Below, piece after piece: positions 33,700 through 41,829 of a stretch of 44,632 bases of DNA (position 1 is the first letter of the stretch; each line of letters begins with the position of its first letter). This DNA comes from Actinomycetes bacterium. GTDB taxonomy: Bacteria > Actinomycetota > Actinomycetes > Propionibacteriales > Propionibacteriaceae. The notes beneath the pieces are model-generated. The model did not search any database and was not told where the DNA came from. It saw only the letters and a list, made by a program, of their open reading frames with translations. Location of the stretch: positions 1 through 44,632 of the forward strand of contig JAUHXZ010000017.1 of the NCBI GenBank assembly GCA_030426725.1. The letters run 5' to 3'. The translations under genes were made by a program, and so were the position numbers.

Positions 33700-34350
33700 T
33701 CAGTTGAGCCGGCAGAACTTGTCGACGTGCTCGACCTGCCCCGACACGATCATCTCATCGCCGGCCTCGATGTAGGTCTCGGGGACGGCGTAGATGAAGT
33801 CCTGGCCGGGGCGCTTCACGCCGACCACGGTGATCTGGTTCTTGGTGCGCACCATGAGGTCGCGAAGGTTCTTGTGCCACATCGAACGTGGTGCCCTGGT
33901 GCGCGCGATCGCGAAGCCGTCCTCGAACTCGAAGTAGTCGATCATGTAGCCCGACACCGCGTGAGCGACGCGACGCCCCGTCGAGGCCTCGGAGTACACG
34001 ACATGGTGGGCGCCGATCCTGTCGAGGATGGCGCCGTGTTCGCGCGTGGCGGCGCGGGCCCAGATCTCCTGCACCCCCAGCTCGGAGAGCGCCAGGACCG
34101 TCATGATCGACAGTTCCACCTTGCTCAATGCCACGACGGCCTTGCTGATCTGATCGATGCCGATCTGCTCGAGCGCCTCCCTGTCAGCGGGATCCATGTT
34201 GACGACGTGGGGGAACTCGTCGACGTAGCGTTCGACCAGCGCGCGGTCCTCCGACACCGCGATCACCGGGATATCCATGTCGACCAATGCCCGAACAGTC
34301 GCCGATCCGAAGAGTCCCAGCCCGACGACGAGCACGGTCTCACCGCTCAT
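33700..34350 (-). CDS. ktrA: Potassium uptake regulatory subunit KtrA (TrkA family)
   Basis: The 216-residue cytoplasmic RCK protein has the Rossmann motif VLVVGLGLFGSATVRAL that binds ATP/ADP or NAD(H) (RCK_N, about 5-130), and an RCK_C domain (about 135-215) with YIEAGDEMIVSG. It gates the KtrB pore. The ATG at 34350 follows AAAGGGG. It starts 16 bp after the ktrB stop, in the same operon. A longer frame begins at 34377 but overlaps ktrB. Confidence 0.93.
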   Translation of the reverse strand: MSGETVLVVGLGLFGSATVRALVDMDIPVIAVSEDRALVERYVDEFPHVVNMDPADREALEQIGIDQISKAVVALSKVELSIMTVLALSELGVQEIWARAATREHGAILDRIGAHHVVYSEASTGRRVAHAVSGYMIDYFEFEDGFAIARTRAPRSMWHKNLRDLMVRTKNQITVVGVKRPGQDFIYAVPETYIEAGDEMIVSGQVEHVDKFCRLN

Positions 34351-34366
34351 GCGATGCCCCTTTCCG

Positions 34367-35719
34367 CTACCCAACAATTGGCTGCTCCTCCGGTAGCACG
34401 TAGCGACGGTGCCGCGCCCGCATCGCCAGGGCCGAGGCCACCGACACCGTACCGACGCGGCCGAGATACATCAGCAGCATGAGAACGACGAGTGACTCGG
34501 GCCTCAGCTGCGGCGTGATGCCCGTGCTGAGGCCGACGGTACCGAAGGCCGACACGGCCTCGAACAGCGTCTCCTGCAGGGAGAACCGGTCGTCGGCCAC
34601 GATGAAGAAGGTTCCGGCCACAACGGCCAACCCGCCCAGCACCACAACGGTAAGGGCGCCCCGGATCACGTTGCGCGGCAGCGCCCGGCGGCCGACCACC
34701 ACCTGCGTCTCGGCGCGCAGTTCGGCGATGACGGCGGCGAAGATGATCCCGACGGTGCCGACCTTGACGCCCCCCGCGGTGCCGACGGAGCCGCCGCCGA
34801 TGAACATGAGCACGTAGTAGAGCCCGATCGTGGACTCGCTGGCCATGCCGTAGTCGATGGCGTTGAAGCCCGCCGTCCTCGGGAAGATGCTGCCGCCGAG
34901 GATGGTCAGGGCACGCTCCCCCGCCGACATGGGGGCCAACGTCTGGGGGTTGTTCCACTCCGCGATGGCGAAGACCAGTGCCCCCACCACCAGGAGCACC
35001 ACGGTGCCGACGATGGTCAGGCGGGCGTGCACCGACCACGCCGGCCGCGCCTGGTGGCGGATGCGCCGGCGGAAGCGCCGCCCGAACTCCATCACGAGGG
35101 GGAAGCCGAGCCCCCCGAGGACCACCGCCGCACAGATGGGCAGGATGACGGCCGGATCTCCGGCGAAGCCCATGAGGCTGTCGCTGAAGAGGGCGAAACC
35201 CGCGTTGTTGAACGCCGAGACGGAATGGAATACGCCATGCCAGACCGCTGACGACCACCCGTCGGTGTACGGACGGAAGGCGAAGGTGAGGATGAGGGCT
35301 ACAACCGCCTCCACGGCGAGCATGAGCTTGGCGATCATCGTCGGCACGCGCAGCACACTCCCGATGCCGGATCCGCGCAGCTCCAGCCGGGCCACGGCCG
35401 TGCTCTGCAGTGAGAGCCGACCGGTGGCCATCAGGGTCAGGAAGCTGGCCAGGGTGACGATTCCGAAGCCACCGACCTGAATCAGGCCAAGGATGATGAA
35501 CTGCCCGACCGGACTCCAGTGGACGGCGGTGTCCACAACGGTCAGCCCCGTGATGCAGATCGCCGACACTGCGGTGAAGGAGGCCTGCAGCAGCGTGGTA
35601 TCGCTCCCCTCCGCCGTGGCAGCGGGCAGCATCAGGAGGGTGGTGCCCACTGCGATGGCCATGAGGTAGGCCGCGGGCACTACCCGAGTGGGATGTCCCA
35701 GCCACCGAGTGAGGCGCAT
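34367..35719 (-). CDS. ktrB: Potassium uptake channel subunit KtrB (TrkH family)
   Basis: The 450-residue membrane protein has four pore repeats, with filter-loop glycines in [33 protein letters not shown] and [11 protein letters not shown]. The helix-breaking gate after the third loop, [16 protein letters not shown], is present. Length fits KtrB rather than the longer TrkH. It moves K+ (with Na+ in many species) into the cell. The osmoprotectant importer 5 kb away is another osmotic response system. Confidence 0.94.
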   Translation of the reverse strand: MRLTRWLGHPTRVVPAAYLMAIAVGTTLLMLPAATAEGSDTTLLQASFTAVSAICITGLTVVDTAVHWSPVGQFIILGLIQVGGFGIVTLASFLTLMATGRLSLQSTAVARLELRGSGIGSVLRVPTMIAKLMLAVEAVVALILTFAFRPYTDGWSSAVWHGVFHSVSAFNNAGFALFSDSLMGFAGDPAVILPICAAVVLGGLGFPLVMEFGRRFRRRIRHQARPAWSVHARLTIVGTVVLLVVGALVFAIAEWNNPQTLAPMSAGERALTILGGSIFPRTAGFNAIDYGMASESTIGLYYVLMFIGGGSVGTAGGVKVGTVGIIFAAVIAELRAETQVVVGRRALPRNVIRGALTVVVLGGLAVVAGTFFIVADDRFSLQETLFEAVSAFGTVGLSTGITPQLRPESLVVLMLLMYLGRVGTVSVASALAMRARHRRYVLPEEQPIVG

Positions 35720-35777
35720 GAAGGCGATATTAGTGGTCGGGACACGCCGACCGCTGCCGGTGTTTCCCTCAATGACC

Positions 35778-35811
35778 TAGGATCGGTCCCAAGGACCACA
35801 CCCTGTGGTCC
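35778..35811 (+). promoter_or_regulatory. cspA -10 box and two-hairpin leader
   Basis: TAGGAT (35778-35783) is a plausible -10. In the following leader GGTCC (35785-35789) can pair with GGACC (35793-35797), while the same GGACC belongs to GGACCACA-CCC-TGTGGTCC (35793-35811), an 8-bp hairpin. The two structures exclude each other. Start 23 nt downstream. Confidence 0.45.
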
Positions 35812-35833
35812 GGATGTACGAAGGAAAGACGGC

Positions 35834-36037
35834 ATGGCCACTGGCACCGTGAAATGGTTCAACTCCGACAAGGGCTACGGCTTCATCGCTCCCGATGACG
35901 GCACTGCGGATGTCTTCGCGCACTTCAGCGCGATCACCGGATCGGGTCGACGCGACCTGTTCGAGAACCAGAAGGTGGAATTCGAGACTGAGCGTGGGCC
36001 CAAGGGCCTGCAGGCGACCAACATTCGGGCGCTCTGA
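35834..36037 (+). CDS. cspA: Cold-shock protein (CspA family)
   Basis: The 67-residue single cold-shock domain binds single-stranded RNA and DNA and melts RNA structure. RNP1 is KGYGFI and RNP2 is VFAHF; the start [17 protein letters not shown] is typical for Actinobacteria. The ATG follows AAGGAAAG. Upstream are a -10 and a leader with two mutually exclusive hairpins, and a strong intrinsic terminator follows. Confidence 0.97.
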   Translation: MATGTVKWFNSDKGYGFIAPDDGTADVFAHFSAITGSGRRDLFENQKVEFETERGPKGLQATNIRAL

Positions 36038-36070
36038 CACTGGCCCCGCGGTCTGACCCGCGGGACTGAG

Positions 36071-36116
36071 CGAGGCCCCCGACGGATCCGTCCGTCGGGG
36101 GCCTCGTCCTTTTTCG
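36071..36116 (+). terminator. Intrinsic terminator after cspA
   Basis: A perfect 16-bp stem (36071-36086 with 36091-36106) and a TCCG loop are followed by TCCTTTTTC. This is the only classical terminator with a T tract recognised in the window. Confidence 0.9.
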
Positions 36117-36141
36117 GCGATCAGACATCACGGGCATTCGC

Positions 36142-36779
36142 TCACGTCGATGCCACGTGGCGCTCTCGGGGCGGTGTGTGGCCTGGGCAGAACATGTTGA
36201 CCGGCAGGGCCGACAGCATCTCGCGTGTCGCATCGCCCTGGTGCAGGTCGGTCATCATCGACGCATCGAAGGCAACGAGTTCGCCATCGGGTCCCGTGTC
36301 CGCTGCGTCACCGATGAATGCGACATCGCGCCACACATACGCGTAGTGGCCGGGTGTGTGTCCCGGGCTCGGCACCGCCCGCAGAGAGGGCGTGATTGCG
36401 ACCTCACCGCGCAACTCCGTGACCCGGTCCGGCAGGTGCGGAAGCTGGAAGATCGTGACGAAGAACCGGCGCATGCGTGGACCCGGAACCGTGCGGGTGC
36501 GGAGCACCTCCGCATCATCAGCGCCCAACCACGCCCTCGCCCCCGTCCGGCGTTGCCACTCGGCGGCGGACCTGGTGTGATCCCAGTCGTGGTGCGTGAG
36601 GAGGTTGCCGTCACGTCGTAGGGCGAGTGCCCGGTGTCACGGACAGCCAGCGCCAGATTGTTGAGTCTGAACTTGGCGCCGGGATCCACCAGGAAGAGCC
36701 GCTCACCATCCTCGATGAGATACGAGTTGCATGACGTCGACGATTCGATGGCCCACAGGCCGGGCCGAAGGTGAAGCAT
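36142..36779 (-). pseudogene. Metallo-beta-lactamase-fold hydrolase, frameshifted
   Basis: The first 57 residues (MLHLRPGLWAIESSTSCNSYLIEDG... to HSPYDVT) are in one frame; the metal motif THHDWDH and the rest, including SPGHTPGHY, FIGDAAD and FCPGHT, are in another. The switch is near 36610. The length, 638 nt, is one base short of 213 codons, so a single-base deletion explains it. Restored, the protein would be a glyoxalase II-like hydrolase of about 212 residues. A sequencing error is possible. Upstream are AAGGGGG and a TAGAAT -10 (36807-36812). Confidence 0.75.
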
Positions 36780-36887
36780 TTGTTGCCCCCTTGCCGCTCC
36801 ACCTCGATTCTAGGGCCGTTGTGCCGCCGGGGGTTTGGTTCCTGTGCGACGGCGTTCACGCAGCTCGCGGACCCGATGCAGGATCCT

Positions 36888-36912
36888 GTCGTCAGAGCGA
36901 TGCTCTGACGAC
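36888..36912 (-). terminator. Hairpin at the end of the SDR gene
   Basis: GTCGTCAGAGC and GCTCTGACGAC form a perfect 11-bp stem with a GAT loop, spanning the stop codon of the NmrA-like gene. There is no T tract. Confidence 0.55.
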
Positions 36913-37794
36913 TGCTTCGATGAAGGCCGTGGCTGGGCGGGGCTCAACGCCGACCTCGCGAAGAGGCCGATCATCCCAGGTACCCGCATGGGTGTCGAAG
37001 AACAACGACAGGCCCACACCGGTCGCCATGCTCGGGTTGGTCCTCTTGAACACGGCGTCGAGAACACGCAGGACCGTCCGGGGGACGTGGCTCACCTTCA
37101 ACTCCGTGCCGGCGGCCGCCTCGTAGGCTGCGACCACATCCATCACGGAAAGTGCCTCCGGGCCGCCGAACTCCATCACCCCCGGCGGGTCGCTCCTGAC
37201 CGCCAGGTTCGCGGTGAGCCGGGCGACGTCATCCATCGCGACGAAGCGGTGCGGCTGCGTTCCGCGCCCTCGCACCGTGGCCTTCCTGTTCGCCAGGTCG
37301 AACCCGGCCTCCGGGCCGAGCCACGCCTCCTGGAACATGTCGGGTCGCACCACGACGACCCTCATGGACGTCCGCCACAGTGCCTTTTCCGCCTCCTGCT
37401 TGGCAGCCATCAGCGGCGCCAGCCGAGCCATGTCGCGGCCCATCCCCGCCGCCGACATGAGAACGAAGCGACGCACCCTGGCCTGGTCCGCAGCACGGAT
37501 CAGGTTCTGGTTGCCCTCACCGTCGACCGCTGCGATGGTCAGGCCCTTCTCCCCCGTCATCGACCGGGAGACGGCGTTCGCGGTGGTCACGACCGTGTCG
37601 ACGTCGACCAGCGCGGCATCGAGGCTGGACCGGTCACGCAGGTCCCCCCGCGCCACCTCGATGCCCTTCGGAAGCCCCGAAGCATCGGTCTGCGGCCGGA
37701 CCAGGGCCCGTACATCCTGCCCGTCCTCGATCAGCAGCCTGAGGATCCGGCCGCCCAGATCGCCGGTCCCGCCACACATGAGAATCATGACCAT
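36892..37794 (-). CDS. NmrA-like NAD(P)-binding SDR
   Basis: The 300-residue atypical SDR has the nucleotide motif CGGTGDLGGRIL near the N-terminus, VRRFVLMSAAGMG and a VRPDMFQEAW segment of NmrA/HSCARG-type proteins. It may sense or use NADPH; the substrate is unknown. The ATG at 37794 has GAGGGGG upstream. TAGACT (37874-37879) is a possible -10, with a palindrome just upstream of it. Confidence 0.88.
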   Translation of the reverse strand: MVMILMCGGTGDLGGRILRLLIEDGQDVRALVRPQTDASGLPKGIEVARGDLRDRSSLDAALVDVDTVVTTANAVSRSMTGEKGLTIAAVDGEGNQNLIRAADQARVRRFVLMSAAGMGRDMARLAPLMAAKQEAEKALWRTSMRVVVVRPDMFQEAWLGPEAGFDLANRKATVRGRGTQPHRFVAMDDVARLTANLAVRSDPPGVMEFGGPEALSVMDVVAAYEAAAGTELKVSHVPRTVLRVLDAVFKRTNPSMATGVGLSLFFDTHAGTWDDRPLREVGVEPRPATAFIEAVVRASL

Positions 37795-37887
37795 CGCCCC
37801 CTCGCGAGATCTGCGCGAAACCGTCCGACGTCGCCTTGGAGGGCGGTTGCCCCGGTGGGCGGCCCGCAGTGTCAGTCTAGTTCGCCC

Positions 37888-37901
37888 GTTGGCACGCCAA
37901 C
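37888..37901. promoter_or_regulatory. Palindrome in the SDR promoter region
   Basis: GTTGGC-AC-GCCAAC has perfect 6-bp arms and, outside them, TTCG and CGAA continue the symmetry with spacers. It lies in the spacer region upstream of the minus-strand -10 TAGACT (37874-37879), so it may be an operator for the SDR gene. The rest of the 213-bp gap has TAGGCT (37973-37978), a possible -10 for the plus-strand gene. Confidence 0.4.
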
Positions 37902-38007
37902 CCCCGAACCTCGACACCCGCGCAGTCTCCCCTTTGCGCAGGGGCGCCGACCGGGCCCGACGCGTCACTGGTTAGGCTGCGGGAGTCCAGTCAAGAGGAG
38001 TCCCCCT

Positions 38008-38373
38008 GTGAATCCCCTCGCCAGCGTGTTCATCACCGCGGCCCTCATCTTCTATTCCGTCGGCGTGTGGGGTGAGCGGATCGTCGGGCGCCTCCGGTGG
38101 TGGAACCTCGTCTTCTTCACACTGGGCCTCGTCTGCGACAGCATCGGCACCGGCCTGATGTTCGACTTCGCCGGAGGAATGACCCTCGACGTTCACGGGG
38201 TGTCAGGTCTCGCGGCCATCATCCTGATGGTGATCCACGCGGTGTGGGCTCTGGTCGTGCTCCTCCGGGGTGACGAGTCAGCCCTGAGGAACTTCCACAG
38301 GTTCAGCATCTTCGTCTGGCTCATTTGGCTGATCCCGTACTTCAGCCCGATGTTCTTCGCCATCAGCGCCTGA
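38008..38373 (+). CDS. TIGR03987-type small membrane protein
   Basis: The 121-residue protein has about four hydrophobic segments (LASVFITAALIFYSVGVWGER, WWNLVFFTLGLVCDSIGTGLMF, HGVSGLAAIILMVIHAVWALVVLL, FSIFVWLIWLIPYFSPMFFAI). It resembles the TIGR03987 family of unknown function. It starts at GTG 38008 after AAGAGGAG. The last 96 bp overlap the convergent membrane protein gene. Confidence 0.8.
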   Translation: MNPLASVFITAALIFYSVGVWGERIVGRLRWWNLVFFTLGLVCDSIGTGLMFDFAGGMTLDVHGVSGLAAIILMVIHAVWALVVLLRGDESALRNFHRFSIFVWLIWLIPYFSPMFFAISA

Positions 38374-39660
38374 TCCCTGCGGTCGTCGCAGCAGTTCGAC
38401 CAGCAGGAATACGACCGCGACACCGGCCACCACGGACGCGACTCCACCCACCGTCGGGGGGCGGTTGGTGAAGATGATCAGCCCGCCGATGACTGCTGCC
38501 GCCACCAGGATGGTGGTGCGCCAGCGGTCCACCAGTGCGCCGAACCGGCCTGTTCCCACCCCGTGCCGGTCCCCGGCGGACCGCAGCGCGGCGAAGCCGA
38601 CACCGGCGGACTCGCGCACGAGGGTCGCCGGCCTGCTGGAACCGGCGAGCCATGCGCCGACGGCTGCGAGCGCCCCGAGAACAGCGAGCGCGACGATGGC
38701 CGACAGCATGAGGGCGGTCAACTGGGTGAAGAGGGCATCTGCGGCCGCGGCGGGCATGACGGAGGGGCTCACGGCCGCGACGAAGAAGCCACTTCCGACC
38801 CCGATCCCGGAGGCGAGGAGGGCGAATACCGCGGCGAATCCGGCCGCTGTCCAGGCCAAGGCATTGAGGCGGCTTCTGGTGAGCGCCACGCCGGCCACGA
38901 GCAGGCCCAGCACGGCCCAGGGCAGCCAGAAGCCGACGGCGACCGCGACGTTGTAGAGCGTCCTGACGAGCACGAGGGAACTGGCCTGCGCGATCGGGAT
39001 CTGACGTTCCACAGACGGGATGGCATCGGCGAACCCGACGCCCCTGTCGGATAGTTCGGCCTTCACAGCGGCCGCGATCGGATCCAGCCTGACCGACAGG
39101 GTCCCGTCCTCGTCGATCGTCAGGATGGCCTCCGGGTCGCCCTGGATGACGGCCAGTGCGCGCTCGTGTGTGAGCCGCAATGACTGCTCCCACACGTTCG
39201 AGAAGGCGGGAGATGCGACGAGGTCGTCAACGGTGTTGCCGATGAGGGACCGGATTCCCTGCGCGGCGGGGACTTCGAGCAACCCGAGGGCAGCCGTGGC
39301 GCGGGGCGGAAGCCCGAGCTCCGCGATCCCACCGATCACGTCGGCGACCATGCCCTCGATGTCGACGTTCTCGTCGATCGCGGTGGTCACCTCGTCCGCT
39401 ACGAAGGCCTGAACCGCCGGATCATCGGCCAGCGGGGCGAACGTCGAAACGAACCGTTCGGTGTCGACCAGTTCGAGTCGGGCCCACGTGCCGATGGCGG
39501 CAACCGGTGCCAACAAGAGTCCGAGGATGATCAGGATGACGGCAACGGCAGTGCGCGCCCGTCCGGACCTGACGGGACTGGCATCCGCGGATTCCCGGAG
39601 GGCTGCGTTCTCACCCTCCAGTTCCGCGATCCTCGCCCGGAGTTCGTCGATCTCGGCCAT
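38278..39660 (-). CDS. Large membrane protein of unknown function
   Basis: The 460-residue protein starts with a short coiled coil (MAEIDELRARIAELEGENAALRE), has one transmembrane helix (about 36-57), a long soluble, probably extracellular, helical region (about 60-230) and then about five helices, ending in a charged tail of some 32 residues. The topology matches a group of actinobacterial integral membrane proteins without known function. The ATG at 39660 has GAGAGGTGG, and TAGGGT (39696-39701) may be its -10. Confidence 0.78.
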   Translation of the reverse strand: MAEIDELRARIAELEGENAALRESADASPVRSGRARTAVAVILIILGLLLAPVAAIGTWARLELVDTERFVSTFAPLADDPAVQAFVADEVTTAIDENVDIEGMVADVIGGIAELGLPPRATAALGLLEVPAAQGIRSLIGNTVDDLVASPAFSNVWEQSLRLTHERALAVIQGDPEAILTIDEDGTLSVRLDPIAAAVKAELSDRGVGFADAIPSVERQIPIAQASSLVLVRTLYNVAVAVGFWLPWAVLGLLVAGVALTRSRLNALAWTAAGFAAVFALLASGIGVGSGFFVAAVSPSVMPAAAADALFTQLTALMLSAIVALAVLGALAAVGAWLAGSSRPATLVRESAGVGFAALRSAGDRHGVGTGRFGALVDRWRTTILVAAAVIGGLIIFTNRPPTVGGVASVVAGVAVVFLLVELLRRPQGSGADGEEHRAEVRDQPNEPDEDAEPVEVPQG

Positions 39661-39773
39661 CAGCGCCACCTCTCGTCCGCATCCTGACAAAGGGAACCCT
39701 AGTGGCACGGCGCACGCAGGTTCCTCCGATGTCCGTAGGCGATCAGGGCCGGGCCGAACCGCATCGGGCTCGA

Positions 39774-40673
39774 TCAGGGCGAGATGTGGGAGACCAGCCA
39801 CCTCCGGACATACGCCTGCTGCTCCGCTGCGTCGTCGTTGACCCACAGTCCGTGATGACACCCGTCGGGGATTACGCGCGACTCGGCGTCGGGGATGGTG
39901 TGCGCGGCCCGCTCCGCATGCCGCAGGGCGAGGAGCTCGGCGCCCCCGTGGACGACGAGCGTCGGACACGTGATGGAAGCCAGCGGCGGTGAGGCGAGGA
40001 CGTCATCGACCTGCAGAGCGTCGATCCGTGCGCCGGCGATCCGCTCGCTGCTGCGCCTGGTGCGTGTCGCCCACACCTCGGTGACGAAGGCCGCCCGGTC
40101 CGGGTCGGCCATCACCCGCTCCGCGAGTACGGAGACGGTCTCCTTGGGAAGGGTGCTGTCATCACCGATCATGCGTCGCGCGGCCGCGACGCCCCCCTCG
40201 GCCAGCAGCTTCCGGTCGCGTGACATCATGCGCGAGACGACCGGTCGGGTCAGCGCCACCCGGAGCAACGTCGAGCCCACCCCGACGTCGGGGTCCGTGG
40301 GCGTCGACACGGCGACGAGGCACTGGACTCGGTCGGGGTGCCTGGCAGCCAGGACGTAGCCCACGAGCCCTCCGGCGCAGTGTCCGAAGACGGCGCACCT
40401 TTCGATGCCCAGCGCATCCAGCAGCGCCGCGAGCCCGTCCGCCTGTGCCGCCGGCGACGTACCTACCTCAGCCGGAGTGCCGAGGTAACCGGGTCGCGAG
40501 GGGGCGAGAACGCGGAATCCCCCCTTCCAGAAGGCTGCGGCCATCCCCAGGCCGCTGTCCCATCCCCCGAATGCGGGGTGCAGGCTGAGCAGCGTCGGCC
40601 CCTCACCGGCTTCGGCGTACTCGATTCTCCCGGCGCCGGTCGTGACGAACCGGGCCGAGTCCTCGAGCCTCAC
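39774..40673 (-). CDS. Alpha/beta hydrolase with cysteine at the nucleophile elbow
   Basis: The 299-residue protein has the canonical fold: the oxyanion region LLSLHPAFGGWD, the elbow VFGHCAGGLVG (Cys99 in place of Ser), an acid position HGGAELLAL (Glu where Asp is usual) and the His in DGCHHGLW. A Cys-His-Asp/Glu triad occurs in dienelactone hydrolases; alternatively catalysis is altered. The GTG at 40673 overlaps the SRPBCC stop (GTGA) and follows GAAGGAG, so it is coupled to the upstream gene. The substrate is unknown. Confidence 0.88.
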   Translation of the reverse strand: MRLEDSARFVTTGAGRIEYAEAGEGPTLLSLHPAFGGWDSGLGMAAAFWKGGFRVLAPSRPGYLGTPAEVGTSPAAQADGLAALLDALGIERCAVFGHCAGGLVGYVLAARHPDRVQCLVAVSTPTDPDVGVGSTLLRVALTRPVVSRMMSRDRKLLAEGGVAAARRMIGDDSTLPKETVSVLAERVMADPDRAAFVTEVWATRTRRSSERIAGARIDALQVDDVLASPPLASITCPTLVVHGGAELLALRHAERAAHTIPDAESRVIPDGCHHGLWVNDDAAEQQAYVRRWLVSHISP

Positions 40674-41119
40674 GACTGGGCTTCGATCTCCTTCTTCCAC
40701 GTCGACAGCGTCTCTTCGACGTAGGCCTCATCGTGGAAGAAGGCCTTGTCGATGACCTTCATCATCCCGGTGCCGTCCCAGCTGAACGTCAGCTTCGTGC
40801 CCTCGGGTTCGGGCGCAACGCCCGCCTCAGGCTCGACATCGATCCGGAAGTCGACGCCCATCGACGAGTGCAGGTGAAGCCGCTTATTGGGGACATAGTC
40901 CCTACGGGTGAATTTGGCGGTCATGTGGACCGGGCCGGCGGCCCGGAACCTGACGTCGAACCCTTCAAGGGCCCCCTCCGGGTTCCTCCTCACGTCCTCC
41001 AGAACCGCCTGGTTGGTGGCTGGCATGCACGCCACGAAGTGTGCCGGATCCTGGATGTACCCGAAGGTCGCCTGGACCGGAGCATCCACGTGGATGCTGT
41101 GCATGTGCCTGTCAGACAT
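40670..41119 (-). CDS. SRPBCC (START-like) family protein
   Basis: The 149-residue helix-grip protein (HSIHVDAPVQATFGYIQDPAHFVACMP, TKLTFSWDGTGMMKVIDKAFF) has a hydrophobic cavity for small lipids or aromatic compounds. Function is unknown. A strong GGAAGGAG site precedes the ATG. It is translationally coupled to the alpha/beta hydrolase, which suggests a shared substrate. Confidence 0.87.
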   Translation of the reverse strand: MSDRHMHSIHVDAPVQATFGYIQDPAHFVACMPATNQAVLEDVRRNPEGALEGFDVRFRAAGPVHMTAKFTRRDYVPNKRLHLHSSMGVDFRIDVEPEAGVAPEPEGTKLTFSWDGTGMMKVIDKAFFHDEAYVEETLSTWKKEIEAQS

Positions 41120-41225
41120 GGTTGGTCAACTCCTTCCTTGATGGGACCAACCTTTCGCCGCGCGGCAGGCGTCATCGCCGGCCGCGACGTACGTAACGTT
41201 CCCGCGGCTCATCTGAGCCCACGGT

Positions 41226-41666
41226 TCAACGGGCGAGGCGGACCTTCTCCCGTTCATGCAGCGTGACCTGGTGGAACTCATTCGCGCACATGGCCACGAT
41301 CGCCAGGACGAACACCACCCCGACGACGCCCATCAGCACGTGAGCGTTGAACACGCCCGCGATCAGATGCATGCCGACCATGAACGCGACCGCGATTCCG
41401 TAGACGACGCCGGCCACAAGGTTGACCGACCGGATAGCCCTCGCGCGAAGGAACGGAGTGAGAACCATCATTGCGAGCGGGAAGATCACGACGGCGGCGA
41501 ACAGCCAACCCGTCGTGGCGGTGAGCTCCTCGCCCTCCATCTGCCCGGCCGCCAGCTCCGCCGCGGCCCCGGGGGTGAACACGTACAGCAGGATCGACGC
41601 CGTCGCCGAGATCGCCACTGCCAGCCAGAGCGCATCGATGCGCATCCGGAACAACTCGGCCTTCAT
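41226..41666 (-). CDS. Four-helix membrane protein, DUF6326-like
   Basis: The 146-residue protein has four hydrophobic segments. The pattern RIDALWLAVAISATASILLYVFTPGAA...GEELTATTGWLFAAVVIFPLAMMVLTPFL...RSVNLVAGVVYG resembles the DUF6326 family, a tentative match. The ATG at 41666 has GAGGAGGCG. It diverges from the P-type ATPase gene. Confidence 0.65.
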   Translation of the reverse strand: MKAELFRMRIDALWLAVAISATASILLYVFTPGAAAELAAGQMEGEELTATTGWLFAAVVIFPLAMMVLTPFLRARAIRSVNLVAGVVYGIAVAFMVGMHLIAGVFNAHVLMGVVGVVFVLAIVAMCANEFHQVTLHEREKVRLAR

Positions 41667-41729
41667 GACACTCGCCTCCTCAAGCGAATACAGGGGTCCG
41701 AAGAAGGCTCCTACTCCAAGTGTAGAAAC

Positions 41730-41745
41730 GTTGTGTACGCAACGG
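41730..41745. promoter_or_regulatory. Imperfect palindrome in the DUF6326-like / P-type ATPase gap
   Basis: CGTTGTGTACGCAACG pairs at 14 of 16 positions around a central GTAC. It lies in the 163-bp divergent gap and could be an operator. No clear promoter hexamers could be assigned there. Confidence 0.35.
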
Positions 41746-41829
41746 CCCTGAACCACCCTTTCGCAGTTCCGCCGATCTGCGTCCGTCCATTCGCCCACTT
41801 CGACCCGCCTCACGTACGAAGATCAAGGC

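Noticed and set aside
36600..36620. Programmed ribosomal frameshift in the metallo-beta-lactamase gene
   Set aside because: No slippery heptamer, downstream structure or internal ribosome-binding site is apparent; a one-base deletion or sequencing error is simpler.
39696..39724. Sigma-R-type promoter (GGAAC) before the large membrane protein
   Set aside because: The distance from GGAAC to the next GTT is 22 nt, outside the 17-18 nt needed.
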